A stretch of DNA of 11,946 nt from Chlamydiota bacterium (GTDB lineage: Bacteria; Chlamydiota; Chlamydiia; Chlamydiales; JAJFMB01): the NCBI GenBank assembly GCA_021772355.1, contig JAJFMB010000208.1, forward strand, positions 1 through 11,946, given 5' to 3'. The position numbers and the translations under genes were made by a program. Below, in pieces: positions 11,911 to 11,946 of this stretch. Each line of letters begins with the position of its first letter. Position 1 is the first letter of the stretch. Under the pieces are notes generated by a model. The model saw nothing but the letters and a program-made list of their open reading frames with translations. It was not told the DNA's origin and did no database searches.

Positions 11911-11946
11911 ATGTCTGATACAATGTCATTATCAATGAATTCTATT
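11911..11946 (+). CDS. Start of a further gene, truncated by the window edge
   Basis: ATG 11911 with a strong AAGGAGG five bases upstream opens a frame of 12 codons (MSDTMSLSMNSI) that runs off the window. It is on the same strand as the Sel1 gene and 49 bp after it, possibly in one operon. Too short to identify. Confidence 0.6.
   Translation, partial: MSDTMSLSMNSI

Noticed and set aside
1..11946. Search by eye for CRISPR arrays, insertion-sequence ends, rRNA and complete tRNA genes.
   Set aside because: No regularly spaced repeats, transposase-like frames or complete cloverleaf sequences were found on either strand.

Overview
The window comes from a bacterium, most likely an environmental member of the Chlamydiota (Waddlia/Parachlamydia-like). 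This is inferred from gene content, not from a marker gene. Three Na+-dependent organic solute carriers (BrnQ, a DASS/SLC13 carrier and an SNF/NSS carrier) lie within about 8 kb, and the NSS N-terminus carries a GFANILSFS variant that I associate with chlamydial homologues. Promoters look like ordinary sigma70 sites. Most genes sample near 45-50% GC. The toxin-antitoxin cassette at 2395-3021 is clearly more AT-rich (about 32% GC in a 60-base sample).

Layout. 1-770 (minus) is the 5' part of a zinc-dependent alcohol dehydrogenase that runs off the left edge. It is divergent from an exported flavin amine oxidase (825-2207). 2235-3164 holds an AbrB-type antitoxin and Doc-type toxin operon, bracketed by two copies of a short promoter/leader segment. 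The right copy is the working leader of the next operon: a promoter, a 23-codon isoleucine-rich leader peptide, and a strong intrinsic terminator just before brnQ. brnQ (3282-4385) is coupled to a LysE/RhtB-type exporter (4388-5020). An exported HAD-fold protein follows with its own promoter (5093-6190). It converges, with overlapping stop codons, on an exported beta-sandwich/fibronectin-like protein (6187-7074, minus).

The right half is a minus-strand operon of a small PGPGW-type membrane protein, an unrecognised 222-residue protein and a DASS carrier (9433 down to 7149). It is preceded by an SNF-family sodium-dependent transporter with its own terminator (11026-9536). That transporter is divergent from a Sel1-repeat protein (11241-11861), and the start of a further gene lies at the right edge (11911 onward). 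The divergent intergenic region has a perfect 14-bp palindrome that supplies TAGACA -35 boxes on both strands.

The most interesting system is the brnQ leader. It has all the parts of ribosome-mediated transcription attenuation: Ile control codons, mutually exclusive 1:2, 2:3 and 3:4 pairings, and a terminator, placed in front of a branched-chain amino-acid importer/exporter pair. The second is the toxin-antitoxin cassette between a decayed and an intact copy of that same leader; its toxin has Arg where the Doc catalytic His is expected.
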